From CBDBND01 sp965262665 (GTDB taxonomy: Bacteria > Pseudomonadota > Alphaproteobacteria > Rhodospirillales > Rhodospirillaceae): a DNA stretch of 64,000 nt. The notes below the pieces were generated by a model, which was not told the origin of the DNA, made no database searches, and saw only the letters and a list, made by a program, of their open reading frames with translations. Shown piece by piece: positions 36,842 to 45,888 of this stretch (position 1 is the stretch's first letter; every line of letters starts with the position of its first letter). The position numbers were made by a program, and so were the translations under genes. The DNA lies in NCBI GenBank assembly GCA_965262665.1, contig CBDHFR010000002.1, positions 186,001 to 250,000 of the forward strand, written 5' to 3'.

Positions 36842-38515
36842 TTAGTTTAGTGCCGCTGAGTTTGCAGCGGTTTCGATCATTTGTTCATCTGAATCGGATG
36901 GCAAAACGGCGTAAAACGTTCTACTCGTGGCGATACGTTTTAAAAGTGGTTTCACGCGGAAGCCGTCTTTAGAAAAACTGTCTTCCAGATAAGCCATCCA
37001 TGCATCCCGTGACGCCAAGGTCTTTCCGCTTGCATAGGCATACAATCGATTGACCAAACACGCCGTTGTGGCCGGATTGTCGCGTAATGCCAGGCCAAGA
37101 CCGGCGCTGTCTTCAAAATCAATCCCGTCCAAGTCCCCGCTGGCATCAATCGCCACGCCGTTTTCTGTCAACTGAAACTGTCCGGCACCGTCAAAGTTCT
37201 CAAGGGCCAATCCGATGGGATCTGTGATGCGGTGGCAACCGGCACAGGCTGCATTGGTTGAGTGGGCGGCTAACCGCTCCCGTGCTGTTTTGGCTGGCGA
37301 ATCTGGATCATTAAAGCCACTGAAATCCACATCCGGCGGAGGGTCGGGGACCTTTTGGCAAAGCAACATCTCGCGAATGGCTGCGCCACGAAGCGTTGGC
37401 GAACTGCGCCCAGGATGAGAGTTTAGGGCCAGGAAACCCAGGTGCGCTTGGATGCCCAAGCGCGGATCATCCACGGCAAATTCATAGGGCTCCCATACCC
37501 CTTTGGGGGCTTTCACTTGAACCCGATACACCAGTCCCAGGGTGCGGGTTATGAAGGTATTGCGGGTTGTGAACAGATCGCGATAGTCCCCATCCCTGTT
37601 GATCACATGATCGGCTATGGTGCGTAAGGTTTGCTCTTTCGCGTCCCGTCCCGCCGCCACGCTAAAGGAGGGATAGATGACGGAGTCTTTCTCCAGGAAA
37701 TCAAACTCACTGAATTCGAGCATGTCGCTGAAAAAGGCACGCACTCCTGTTTTAAGGCGAGGGGACGCCATCATGCGTTCAACTTGATGCTCAAGGCCGT
37801 CGTTTGTGTGCAGGTCACCATTCTCGGCGGCAGCAAGCAGGGCTTCGTCGGGCGCCGTATTCCACAAAAGGAAACTCAAACGCGCCGCTATGGAGTAAGC
37901 ATCCAACCGGTACGCGCTGGGTTGGACAGGGTCGGCCTCAACCACGTCGGTGATGAACAGAAACTGAGGCGCCATCAACAGACTGGCCAGGCCCGTCGTC
38001 AATCCGGCGCTAAAACTGCCAAGCGCTTGCGTGGTCTCCCGGACAAATTTGAGACGGGCCACGCGTTCCGAGTTTGTCAAAGGGCGGCGGAAAAGCAGGC
38101 GGCCAAATTTTGTGATGAATTGAGTCGTGCAGGCTTCATCGTACTGGGCTTGATCTGCAGTGTTGCACGGCACCAGGAAGTGACGATTTGGCTCGCTCAT
38201 GACTTGTGACGCAATGGACCGCGCCATTTCATCGTATTGAATCAATCCGCCGGGCGTTACGGTGGCATCGCGTGAGCCTACAGCCAGCAGACCGTCTGAA
38301 CGAACCGGTGTATCAAATCGGCCACCCACAACAATAGCCGTGCCGAAAACATCGGCGATGATATTGCGGTACTGATCCTCGGTCAGGCGGCGCACATCCG
38401 GTGGGGATCCTTCGCTGATCGGTTCTGCAGGTCCACACGCACTCAAACAAACAGTGCAAGCAGCGACAAGCGTAAACGAGCAGAGTTTATTCACGATTAT
38501 TGCCGAGTATTTCAT
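36842..38515 (-). CDS. DUF1592/DUF1588/DUF1585-type lipoprotein
   Basis: A 557-residue predicted lipoprotein (lipobox LSACG). Domain order follows the planctomycete-type DUF1587-1592-1588-1585 series: RRLTEDQYRNIIADVFG near the start, RLLFRRPLTNSERVARL, AYSIAARLSFLLWNTAPDEALL, the DUF1588 segment with LRGAAIREMLLC and the haem-like CAGCH (ACAGCHRITDPIGLALENFD), and the C-terminal CLVNRLYAYASGK. In proteobacteria this is uncommon. With DUF1552 it forms a recurrent unstudied pair; haem binding by CxxCH is possible but not shown. Confidence 0.88.
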   Translation of the reverse strand: MKYSAIIVNKLCSFTLVAACTVCLSACGPAEPISEGSPPDVRRLTEDQYRNIIADVFGTAIVVGGRFDTPVRSDGLLAVGSRDATVTPGGLIQYDEMARSIASQVMSEPNRHFLVPCNTADQAQYDEACTTQFITKFGRLLFRRPLTNSERVARLKFVRETTQALGSFSAGLTTGLASLLMAPQFLFITDVVEADPVQPSAYRLDAYSIAARLSFLLWNTAPDEALLAAAENGDLHTNDGLEHQVERMMASPRLKTGVRAFFSDMLEFSEFDFLEKDSVIYPSFSVAAGRDAKEQTLRTIADHVINRDGDYRDLFTTRNTFITRTLGLVYRVQVKAPKGVWEPYEFAVDDPRLGIQAHLGFLALNSHPGRSSPTLRGAAIREMLLCQKVPDPPPDVDFSGFNDPDSPAKTARERLAAHSTNAACAGCHRITDPIGLALENFDGAGQFQLTENGVAIDASGDLDGIDFEDSAGLGLALRDNPATTACLVNRLYAYASGKTLASRDAWMAYLEDSFSKDGFRVKPLLKRIATSRTFYAVLPSDSDEQMIETAANSAALN

Positions 38516-38532
38516 TCGAATAGTTCCTGCAC

Positions 38533-39678
38533 TTAACGCTGACTTGTTGCCAAGGCTCCGGAGCAGGCGGATAGGGTCGCCAATTTTTCAGGATCCGGAT
38601 GATTGATATAAGCCCGCACGGCATCGAATTTGAACGCCGATGACAATGTGGTGCAGTCCCCAGTTTCCGGGTCCGGGTGTCCGTCGGCCAACTCATGGGC
38701 GGCGACGTAAATGGCCGGGCAACTGTATTTGTGCCGGTTGGGAAAAGATGTCAGCAGGCCTCTCACATAGCTGTAAAACTGATCAACACCGTAGTAGCCG
38801 TAGACCATGCCTTTCGTTTTGCCGCTCTCGGTCCCCAAGTCCATGTGAACCTGCATGTCGCGAATGAGCTGACGGATGTATTGGTAGTTTCCAAAGTGAG
38901 GCAGGCGCACATCCGCGGTATTAGTTTTTAGAACGCCGTCAACGATCTTGCCGGAGACAGCATCACCATACCGGGGCGCACCATTCTCGAGATCGATCTC
39001 ATAACTGGCAAAGGGCAGAACGGCTCCTTTGCTGTCCAATGAGAAAGACCCGGTTCCCCGATAAAAAGTTACCGTGACATTGTCATCATTGCGCACGTCG
39101 TCAACATCGGCGATTTCCATCAGGATCATACCCAATCCGCTGCTCAAGCGATGGGAATTGGCATTGTTCTCGATGTGTCCGTAACTCCGCCATGCTTGAA
39201 TGCAACCCATCAGCCGGTACATCTGGTTATCGATGCCCGGTTCTCCGTTCAGTCCGGTGAAGTTGTTGTGTTTGCACGTCTTGGCTGTCGCTTCACCGCT
39301 GGCATTTCCGTCGAGATCAATGCCGTATCCATACTTTCCCTCGACGATTTTGAGAGGGGGATCTGTGACCGAGGTTGGCTCTGCACACACATCTTCCCCA
39401 TTGGGGCCGCGGTAGTTGACATGCCGCACCTGGGTTATCAGCAACTCGGGGTAAGAGCGGCGCACCTCGGGGGTTACGGTCGATTCCCAGATTTCCCAAT
39501 TGCCCGGGGCCGGACCTTCCGGGCATTCGTCCATGAACAGAGTTTCGTGCATCGCCGTGTTCCACTTGGTGATGACAAAACCAAGGGTCTGCTTTTCCGC
39601 CGCGGCTTCAGTGACAGGTAGAGACAAGACAAGAATCGATGCCAATAGCAGCGATCTTTTAATGGGCAGTTGGTTCAT
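38533..39678 (-). CDS. Exported protein of unknown family, first gene of the DUF1592/DUF1552 run
   Basis: A 381-residue protein with a signal peptide (SLLLASILVLSLPVTEAAAE). I do not recognise the family. Visible features: six or more cysteines in the mature part (DECPEGP, EDVCAEP, TCKHNNFTG, MGCIQAW, YSCPAIY, GDCTTL, SACSG), suggesting disulfides; GKYGYGIDLDGN; and a conserved-looking HLADG/AAHELADGHPDPETGDC. It lies 17 bases upstream of the DUF1592 gene, so it likely starts the operon. It could be the substrate-specific or surface partner. Confidence 0.65.
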   Translation of the reverse strand: MNQLPIKRSLLLASILVLSLPVTEAAAEKQTLGFVITKWNTAMHETLFMDECPEGPAPGNWEIWESTVTPEVRRSYPELLITQVRHVNYRGPNGEDVCAEPTSVTDPPLKIVEGKYGYGIDLDGNASGEATAKTCKHNNFTGLNGEPGIDNQMYRLMGCIQAWRSYGHIENNANSHRLSSGLGMILMEIADVDDVRNDDNVTVTFYRGTGSFSLDSKGAVLPFASYEIDLENGAPRYGDAVSGKIVDGVLKTNTADVRLPHFGNYQYIRQLIRDMQVHMDLGTESGKTKGMVYGYYGVDQFYSYVRGLLTSFPNRHKYSCPAIYVAAHELADGHPDPETGDCTTLSSAFKFDAVRAYINHPDPEKLATLSACSGALATSQR

Positions 39679-39699
39679 CTGAATTCCATGTCCTAAAGG

Positions 39700-39730
39700 A
39701 TCACGATGGGCATAATATCACGATGGGCAT
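39700..39730. repeat. 14-bp direct repeat upstream of the exported-protein operon
   Basis: ATCACGATGGGCAT occurs twice with a 3-bp spacer (17-bp period), 22 to 52 bases upstream of the ATG at 39678. The position suits an operator or promoter-proximal duplication for the four-gene operon. No known regulator site is recognised. Confidence 0.55.
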
Positions 39731-39972
39731 CGGTTCTTCATCTCAAAGGCCCGATTTTTCATACCGGATTTCGGCTGAGGATTAGGGCTCTAATACTCGA
39801 GAAATACTACACTTTTCGCGAGTCTGATTTGCGATGTCGGCCTTCTTCGTGAGCCTGTTTCGCGTAGCCCATATTTCGATAGGAATTTTTCCAGCTCTCT
39901 TCAATTATGTCGAGCTATCGGAATCCAGTCCTATTTACTCTAGCGTGGGCCGGCGGGCAGAAGGAGTGTCAC
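39731..39972. promoter_or_regulatory. Divergent intergenic region, probable promoters
   Basis: About 240 bases, AT-rich compared with flanks, between the divergent exported-protein operon and the CHRD gene. It should hold both promoters. I cannot mark -35/-10 boxes with confidence. Confidence 0.4.
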
Positions 39973-40497
39973 ATGAAAAGGGGTAGAGCTTTGCGACTAT
40001 TTACAAGCCCGGCTTGGGTCGTTGTGGCACTGATGATGGCCGGTCCGGCCGGAGCCCAGTCCACCGAGTCAGACAATGTGTCGTGTCTCTATTTTTCAAC
40101 GGATCCGGATGACCGGTCCGGCCCCCCCATACATTTTTCTGCGGATATGTCGGACGACGCAGAACGGTTACCGACGGACAGCCCAGGCATAGGGCGCGCG
40201 GACTTCGTGCTTGAACGGGATACCTTAAAACTCTCCTGGCGGGTGAGCTTCCAGGATCTGACGAGCCAACCGGTCGGCCTTCATGTTCATGGTCCGGTAC
40301 CGGCGGAAGGAACGGCGCCGGCCATGTTTGATCTAGCGCCGGAGGCCTTCAGTTCCCCCGTGGAAGGAGAAAAGATCTTATCCATCGGCGAAGTTACCAA
40401 CTTTGTGCAGAACCTGGTCTACATCAATTTGCACACGACACGATATCCGGAGGGGGAACTGCGCGGTCCGGTCCGGAAAATACGGCCGCAGTGTTGA
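39973..40497 (+). CDS. Exported CHRD-domain protein
   Basis: A 174-residue protein. The ATG at 39973 gives a signal peptide (SPAWVVVALMMAGPAGAQS). The C-terminal part has the CHRD pattern: GRADFVLERDTLKLSWRVSF, VGLHVHGPVPAEG with a paired-His strand, and VYINLHTTRYPEGELRGPV. CHRD domains are beta-sandwiches of unknown bacterial function, often secreted. Followed by the nitrilase-like gene 66 bases on. Confidence 0.85.
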   Translation: MKRGRALRLFTSPAWVVVALMMAGPAGAQSTESDNVSCLYFSTDPDDRSGPPIHFSADMSDDAERLPTDSPGIGRADFVLERDTLKLSWRVSFQDLTSQPVGLHVHGPVPAEGTAPAMFDLAPEAFSSPVEGEKILSIGEVTNFVQNLVYINLHTTRYPEGELRGPVRKIRPQC

Positions 40498-40563
40498 TAG
40501 CAGGTCCTATACAGGTTTTTGCCGGGGCTGAGATTTCATAATAGCCGCAAGCGGAGGACGCAG

Positions 40564-41802
40564 ATGACCGATGATTCAGAGCAGAAACCTCACTCTCTAG
40601 CTGTAACACGACGGTCAACACTTCTGGCTGGGGCAGGATTGGTGGCCGCCGGGGCGTTGCATGAAGCCGGACGCAAGCCCGCGCATGCGCAGAACGCGTC
40701 TCCCTTGTGTCCGCCGGTCAAGCCCGGGATTGAGCCCAGAGGCGCAAAGATTCCATCATACAGTGCGGCTTGTGTTCAATCCGGTGTCATCCCCACTTTT
40801 GATTCGTCCGGAAACTGTTTACCGGAAGCCCTCGATCAGAACGTTGAAAACATGTGTGCCCTGATCAGGCGCGGTGCGGAAGAACACGGCGCACGTTTGA
40901 TGTCGTTCCCGGAATTTGGGTTGCAAATCCCCAGTTCAGCGATCACAGCGGCTCAATGGTGGCCCGGAACCATCCGTGCCGACGGCCCTGAGATCGAACG
41001 CATTGGCAAGGCGGCACAAGACGCCAACGCTTATGTCGCTTTCAACCCCATCGAAGGCATCGATAAGTTCCCCGGCCGTTACTTTCTGTCGGGCATGATT
41101 GTCGGGCCTAGCGGCGATCTGATCCTGAACTATAGAAAACTCACCGGCCTCACCAGCAAGACCCGCCCGGGCGATCTCCTATCCGCCTGGCTGGACCATT
41201 TCGCCGAAGACAGCTTGTTTCCCGTTGCTGACACGGAGATCGGCCGGCTCGCCTGTGTGGTTGCCGGGGACATGAACTATCCGGAAGTGACGCGGGGCAT
41301 GGTTTTGAAAGGCGCCGAAGTTATCTTGAGTCCGACCGCATCAGCTGTGTACCCCGCAGATCACAATTTCGATGTGCCCGTCCTCACCACCATGACGCGC
41401 CGCGTGCGCGCGTATGAGAACTTGGCTTACGTGTTTTTGTCCGACCTCGGGCCGGTGGGGGTTGATCCCAAACCGCCGTTCGGCAGACGGCAGCCGTCGC
41501 AAATCATCGATTTCAAAGGTAACAAGCTGGCCGGCACGCAATCCGGCGGCGAAGAGTACGCCGTGGCGACCATTGATATCGATGCGTTGCGTCGTGCGCG
41601 CACGTCTTTGGGTGGATCAAATCTGCTTACCCATCTACAGACGCCGTTGCACCGGGACATGTACAACATCACCGACTTTGCGCCCGTCGATACTCATCTC
41701 GATGTTCCGCTGGCCTCCACAGACGAACACAGTGCAGCTCAGCGCGAGACTGTCAGCCGTCTGGTTGACCAAGGGATCCTGGTGCCGCCTGGGATGGGGT
41801 GA
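40564..41802 (+). CDS. Tat-exported nitrilase/aliphatic amidase-like protein lacking the catalytic cysteine
   Basis: A 412-residue protein from ATG 40564 with a twin-arginine signal (VTRRSTLLAGAGLVAAGAL). The carbon-nitrogen hydrolase fold is clear: the Glu motif (LMSFPEFGL) and the Lys motif (NYRKLTG) are present. In aliphatic amidases the third motif reads C-x-D-x-x-Y-P-E with Cys two residues before Asp. Here it is VVAGDMNYPEV, with Ala in that place and the only Cys three residues earlier. The enzyme may be inactive, use a shifted Cys, or bind rather than cleave a substrate. Confidence 0.82.
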   Translation: MTDDSEQKPHSLAVTRRSTLLAGAGLVAAGALHEAGRKPAHAQNASPLCPPVKPGIEPRGAKIPSYSAACVQSGVIPTFDSSGNCLPEALDQNVENMCALIRRGAEEHGARLMSFPEFGLQIPSSAITAAQWWPGTIRADGPEIERIGKAAQDANAYVAFNPIEGIDKFPGRYFLSGMIVGPSGDLILNYRKLTGLTSKTRPGDLLSAWLDHFAEDSLFPVADTEIGRLACVVAGDMNYPEVTRGMVLKGAEVILSPTASAVYPADHNFDVPVLTTMTRRVRAYENLAYVFLSDLGPVGVDPKPPFGRRQPSQIIDFKGNKLAGTQSGGEEYAVATIDIDALRRARTSLGGSNLLTHLQTPLHRDMYNITDFAPVDTHLDVPLASTDEHSAAQRETVSRLVDQGILVPPGMG

Positions 41803-41826
41803 CTATAAGGATCCAAGGAGAGAATC

Positions 41827-41895
41827 GTGCTCAATCCCCGCTTCACCAGCGCCATGGTGGACGGCGGCGTTAACGTGGAAAAGGGCTACCGGTAA
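41827..41895 (+). CDS. Very short ORF with a good ribosome site, possible gene remnant
   Basis: GTG 41827 follows AAGGAGAG by five bases, and 22 codons run to TAA (LNPRFTSAMVDGGVNVEKGYR). It lies 24 bases after the nitrilase-like gene, in the same direction, just before a stretch of gene remnants. It may be the first codons of a deleted downstream gene. No function can be given. Confidence 0.3.
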   Translation: MLNPRFTSAMVDGGVNVEKGYR

Positions 41896-41897
41896 AC

Positions 41898-42240
41898 CTA
41901 GCTGCCATCGGCTAGGTCGCATTTATCGGTGAGTTCGGAGAGGGCGTTGGTTTCGGCGCTGCGCGCGATGTGTTGCAAGCGCCCGACAAAACCGCTTTCC
42001 AGCACCACATTGTAGTGGGCTGGGACAGCGATGCCGGTCAGGGACGGCGTCGCCTCCGCTTCAATATCCGCAACCGTGACTTCCAGCGAGCCGCCCACGG
42101 CAATGTCTGTGCTGGTCCAACGCGCCAACTCGGTGCCGTCTGCGGCATCGTAGATGATGAGTTCGGCGGACAATATTCCCTGTACCGTCGTTATGGATGC
42201 GAACGGAGGACGGATAGTTGGCGATGGCGGAGGAATGGAC
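41898..42240 (-). pseudogene. Exported-protein remnant of unknown family, N-terminus missing
   Basis: The minus strand carries a beta-rich C-terminal sequence: FASITTVQGILSAELIIYDA, IAVGGSLEVTVADIE, HYNVVLESGFVGRLQHIAR and an end with LSELTDKCDL. It reads like the final domain of a secreted protein. Upstream, near 42240, it breaks off against a CpcT-like remnant on the other strand. I cannot name the family. Confidence 0.4.
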
Positions 42241-42248
42241 GTTGATGA

Positions 42249-42893
42249 CAACCGTACCGGGACAGCGATCCGACTAACATCATTCGTCAACGGATCGTGA
42301 TTTTCTCCTCTGACCGCGAAGAAAACGCTATCCGCATGCAGCAGGGGTTTTTCCGCGATGCCGAGGCGGCCGGCGGTGCTCAGGATGATCCATTAAAACT
42401 CGGCAACTTGACGGTAGACGACACCTTTTTTCTCGACGGCTACGATGTGTTCTGGCGCAGGGTGGCAGATCAGTACGAAGGCGCAATGAAACCCAAATCT
42501 TGTGTGTTTGGAGAGGAGGCGGATGTTCGCTATTCCGTGCACAACCTCATCCTGTCGGCGACCAAGTACTGGCGGGTGGATTCCACCTTCCGGGTTTCAG
42601 ATGACAGCTTGTACCTGGGCTATCCCGTTGATCGGCCGTATCGCATGCGCCGGGCCAAAATCTTCGAATGCGAAGTGACTTTCCGCAATGAAGACGGCAG
42701 CGCGGCTCGATCCATCGCCGGTATACGCATGCACAGCCAAGGTGGGATGGTGTGGTTTGATCCCGACGCAGACGGCGAGGTGTATGGCATCCGTATGCGC
42801 GATAAGGAGTACCCTTACTACAGCGAATGGCCTGATTTTCTGTTGTTCTCTTTGCACAAACAAGGTCAAATCCGGATGGCCGGTTATGCTTGA
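42249..42893 (+). pseudogene. CpcT/CpeT-like protein (DUF1001 type), N-terminally truncated
   Basis: The open frame begins after a stop at 42246-42248 with PYRDSDPTNIIRQRIVIF, continues with the second half of a CpcT-like beta-barrel (GYDVFWRRVADQYEGAMKPKSC, YWRVDSTFRVSDDSLYLGYP) and ends at 42893. The paralogue at 60948-61601 has an additional ~65-residue N-terminal part with a signal peptide. Here that part and any start codon are gone. In cyanobacteria CpcT/CpeT proteins attach bilins; proteobacterial members have no known role. Confidence 0.6.
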
Positions 42894-42997
42894 ACAGATG
42901 TTGATGCCCGCCGGGTTGGCTTTAACCTTGGCTGGGCTCTGGGCCACTGTCACCGCGAGGGGTACACGTTCCGTCAGCCGCTGGTAGTGCTGGACAA

Positions 42998-43591
42998 CTA
43001 AAACTCAATCCCCTTGGTCTTGAGTTTTTCGATCAACCTGGGGTCGACATTCTCTTCATGGGCACGTTTGAGCTGGATTAGGGATGCCAATGGCCCTTCG
43101 ATCCAGTGAAAGAATTTCCAACCGCTCTCTTTTTCCCTGAGCAGCGCGGTCACCCGCACTTCGCCGCCGATGGGTTTGGCATAGAGCTTTTCGGTCGAGA
43201 AATAGATGTTCCAGCTCATGTTCCAATAGGCCTGGACGATACCGGGTGCGATGGTGCGGGCCGTGACATCTTTAAACAGAATGAGGTGGTCGGACGTCTC
43301 AGGGTCAGCACCGCGGAAATACCCTTCCAGCGCCTCCCAACCAAATAGAGCGTCAATTTCCTCCGCCACATAAATGATGCCCTCATCTTCCGTGTCCCAG
43401 AACGGGATCATCCCGTCCGCGTCGTAGTCGTTCCAGCGGTTCACGTAGTCCGTGAGAATCTGTTCGAACGTGTCGGTCATATCGGTCATGGCAAATGTCC
43501 GGGTTGGGGTTTGAGAAAAGGCGGGTCTTGGTGCGACGACGGCTGCGGTTGCACCGCCGATGAGGCTGCGCCGGGGTAATTTTGCGGTCAT
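42998..43591 (-). CDS. Tat-exported NTF2-like protein
   Basis: A 197-residue protein. The ATG at 43591 overlaps the stop of the upstream membrane gene (ATGA). A twin-arginine-like signal (LPRRSLIGGATAAVVAPRPAFS) is followed by an NTF2-like domain: ILTDYVNRWNDYD, IPFWDTEDEGIIYVAEEID, LEGYFRGAD and WKFFHWIEGPLASL. Paralogue of the cytoplasmic protein at 12903. Third gene of a binding protein/membrane protein/NTF2-like operon. Confidence 0.75.
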   Translation of the reverse strand: MTAKLPRRSLIGGATAAVVAPRPAFSQTPTRTFAMTDMTDTFEQILTDYVNRWNDYDADGMIPFWDTEDEGIIYVAEEIDALFGWEALEGYFRGADPETSDHLILFKDVTARTIAPGIVQAYWNMSWNIYFSTEKLYAKPIGGEVRVTALLREKESGWKFFHWIEGPLASLIQLKRAHEENVDPRLIEKLKTKGIEF

Positions 43592-44247
43592 GGTTTCCAC
43601 ACACTGAGTACGGCGATGGTGGCAATAAACACCCACAATCCGAGCAAGACGCCCGTGCCGTATTTATAGATATGCCAGATGGACTGTTCGTATTCGGGCG
43701 TTGACCCATCCTGCTTGATCTTGGCCCAGGTACGGTAGAAATCGATGATCGAATAACGAATGCCGATGCCGGACAACATAACGCAGGCAAACAGAATGAG
43801 TTTTATCGCCAGCCAGGTCGGCATGTCACCTTGTGCTATGAGTGCGCCGACCCCAATGACGGCCAGGCCAAACATCAGAACATAGCGGATAGTGCGGTCG
43901 ATGAATCCGAGCCGTGCACCGGAGGGGTCTTTGCGTTTGTGGTGAATGACTTCGACAAAGATCAGCCAGATGGCTGCGACTACGGTGGCGGCCATTGCCA
44001 TCGTGGTGCCACCCGGAATATAGCCGTAGAGCGCGGCCAGGATGGTGCCGAGGCCGATCTGCAGCACCAGCGCGTACCGCACATGTTGATCCACATCGAG
44101 CACATGGTCCATCAACTTGTTGCGCTCTTCAAAGGGCATGGAGGACGCCCGGCAGACATAGCGGTAGCCGCTGTTGATGACGAACTCTGAACCCAGCCAA
44201 TAACCGAGCACAACGATATGGGTGACCAAAAGCACGTTTGTCAGCAT
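43588..44247 (-). CDS. Multi-span membrane protein of unknown function
   Basis: A 219-residue integral membrane protein with about five hydrophobic segments (NVLLVTHIVVLGYWLGSEF, LVLQIGLGTILAALYG, MAMAATVVAAIWLIFVEVIHH, YVLMFGLAVIGVGALI, TGVLLGLWVFIATIAVLSVW). Conserved-looking His residues in or near spans (THIVV, VIHHK) recall CopD or cytochrome-like families, but I cannot assign one. It starts four bases after the stop of the binding protein gene and overlaps the NTF2-like gene. Confidence 0.65.
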   Translation of the reverse strand: MLTNVLLVTHIVVLGYWLGSEFVINSGYRYVCRASSMPFEERNKLMDHVLDVDQHVRYALVLQIGLGTILAALYGYIPGGTTMAMAATVVAAIWLIFVEVIHHKRKDPSGARLGFIDRTIRYVLMFGLAVIGVGALIAQGDMPTWLAIKLILFACVMLSGIGIRYSIIDFYRTWAKIKQDGSTPEYEQSIWHIYKYGTGVLLGLWVFIATIAVLSVWKP

Positions 44248-44251
44248 CGCT

Positions 44252-45749
44252 TCACTCCGCCAAATCGAGGACACTCATGTTGAGAAACGCTTGCCCCGGA
44301 TGAAAGTTGAGCACGCGGTCTGATACGCCGTCCACACCGGGCATCTCCCATAGGTAAATGCTGGTCGGTTCGTCCCGGTAAAGGCGGACCAGCTCCTGCG
44401 TTTTGCGCCGGCGTTCTTCTAAGTCGAATTCCTGTTCCGCGTCTTCGATCAGTGGCAGCCATTCGGGGCGGCAATGCCACGGTGCGCGCCATAAACAGGA
44501 ATGAATGCGCAACGGCCACAGCACATCCATGGACGGCAGGTTGTTGAAATCCATACTGAAGGCGATGCCCCGCCAGCCGCCTTCGCGAATTCTGCTGATA
44601 TGGACAGGATAGGGCGCCGGAACATAGGTCACGTTGACGCCGATCTGGGCAAGATCCTGTGCGATTTGCAGGTACCACGAACCGTCGCCGGCCATAGCAC
44701 CGAGCGTCATGTCGGCGGGCATGTCGAAACCGTCCGGGTATCCGGCCTCGGCCAGCAGCGCCCGGGCTTTGTCGGGATCGTAGGGATAAGCTTCGATCGT
44801 TGGATCATAACCGAAGGCGCCTTTGACAGCGGCTTGTCCGGTGGGTTCCGCGGCTCCGGCCAGCAGCACGTCGATGATCCGCTGTTTGTTGACCGCATAG
44901 TTCAACGCTTGGCGTACGCGCACGTCGGCCACAGGGGAATCGCCGACGGACATAAAGGTAATGAGCTGAATTCGCCCCGATGGTCGGAACCTTAGTTGCG
45001 CACCGGCCGGTTCAATCAGTGGCCCGTCTTCAGGGCCAATGTCGAAAGCAATATCGATGGCGCCGGTGATCAGTCCTTGCACCCGCGTTGTGACCTCCGG
45101 AACACCGATGAATTCGATGCGGTCTAACTGGGGTGGCCGCCAAGAGTTGGGATTGGCAACAAGGTTGATCCGGGTCATGTCCCATCGTGTGGCGATAAAG
45201 GGGCCAGACCCGATTGGCGCTGTGCTAAATCCTCTGCGGCCGAGTTCCGCCCACGGTCCGGGCGCTGGAATACGCAATCCCGACAACCGCCGCGGTAATA
45301 GAATGTTCGGCCGTTTGGTCTTAACTTCCAAGGTCAGAGGATCGATGGCGCGAGCGCTCTCCACATCGATGACCGATTGGGCTACCACTTCAACCAAACC
45401 GTCGCCCGAAGCGAAATACATCAATGCCGCCGCCGCGGCGCTCGCATCGAAAGATTCGCCGTTGGAAAACATCACATCTGGCCTGAGGATGAACAACCAA
45501 GTCAGTTGGTCCACCGTTTCCCAGCGCTCGGCAATCCACGGCTGCACCACACCCTCTCTATCAATCACCGTGAGAGCGTCGAACACCGAGTGGCCCGGGA
45601 CCACAGCCGGAGTGGTGTAAGACCCAAAAGGGTTACCCCAAGTCCTGCGGCAGGCTCACCACGCCCATACGCAAGACTTTCTCAGCCTGCGCGACGGGTA
45701 CCAGCCCCACGACCACCAGGGCAAAAACACAGAGACGAAGCAAACCCAT
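44252..45749 (-). pseudogene. ABC-type peptide/nickel-binding protein (SBP family 5), early frameshift
   Basis: ATG 45749 starts a signal peptide (MGLLRLCVFALVVVGLVPVAQA) and the mature start KVLRMGVVSLPQDLG, then a TAA. One base off (in a G4 run near 45633) the protein continues NPFGSYTTPAVVPGHSVFDAL for 450 residues to the end, with YPYDPDKARALLAEAGYPDGF and a normal family 5 C-terminus. The remainder is undamaged, so a recent mutation or a sequence error is equally possible. No permease or ATPase gene is linked; instead a membrane protein and an NTF2-like protein follow. Confidence 0.78.
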
Positions 45750-45888
45750 TCTCAATCCTTCTCGTAGGGGAAAAGATTTTGCGGTGTAACCCCTGATAGC
45801 GGAATGACGCTTGTTTTGAGGCTCCGGGTATGTACACCTTTAGGGCAACCAGAACGATAAAAAGAATACCGCTACTCAGGAGGGGCGC

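Noticed and set aside
42597..42953. Minus-strand frame of 118 codons opposite the CpcT-like remnant
   Set aside because: The plus-strand translation matches the paralogue at 60948, whereas the minus-strand product has no recognisable features.
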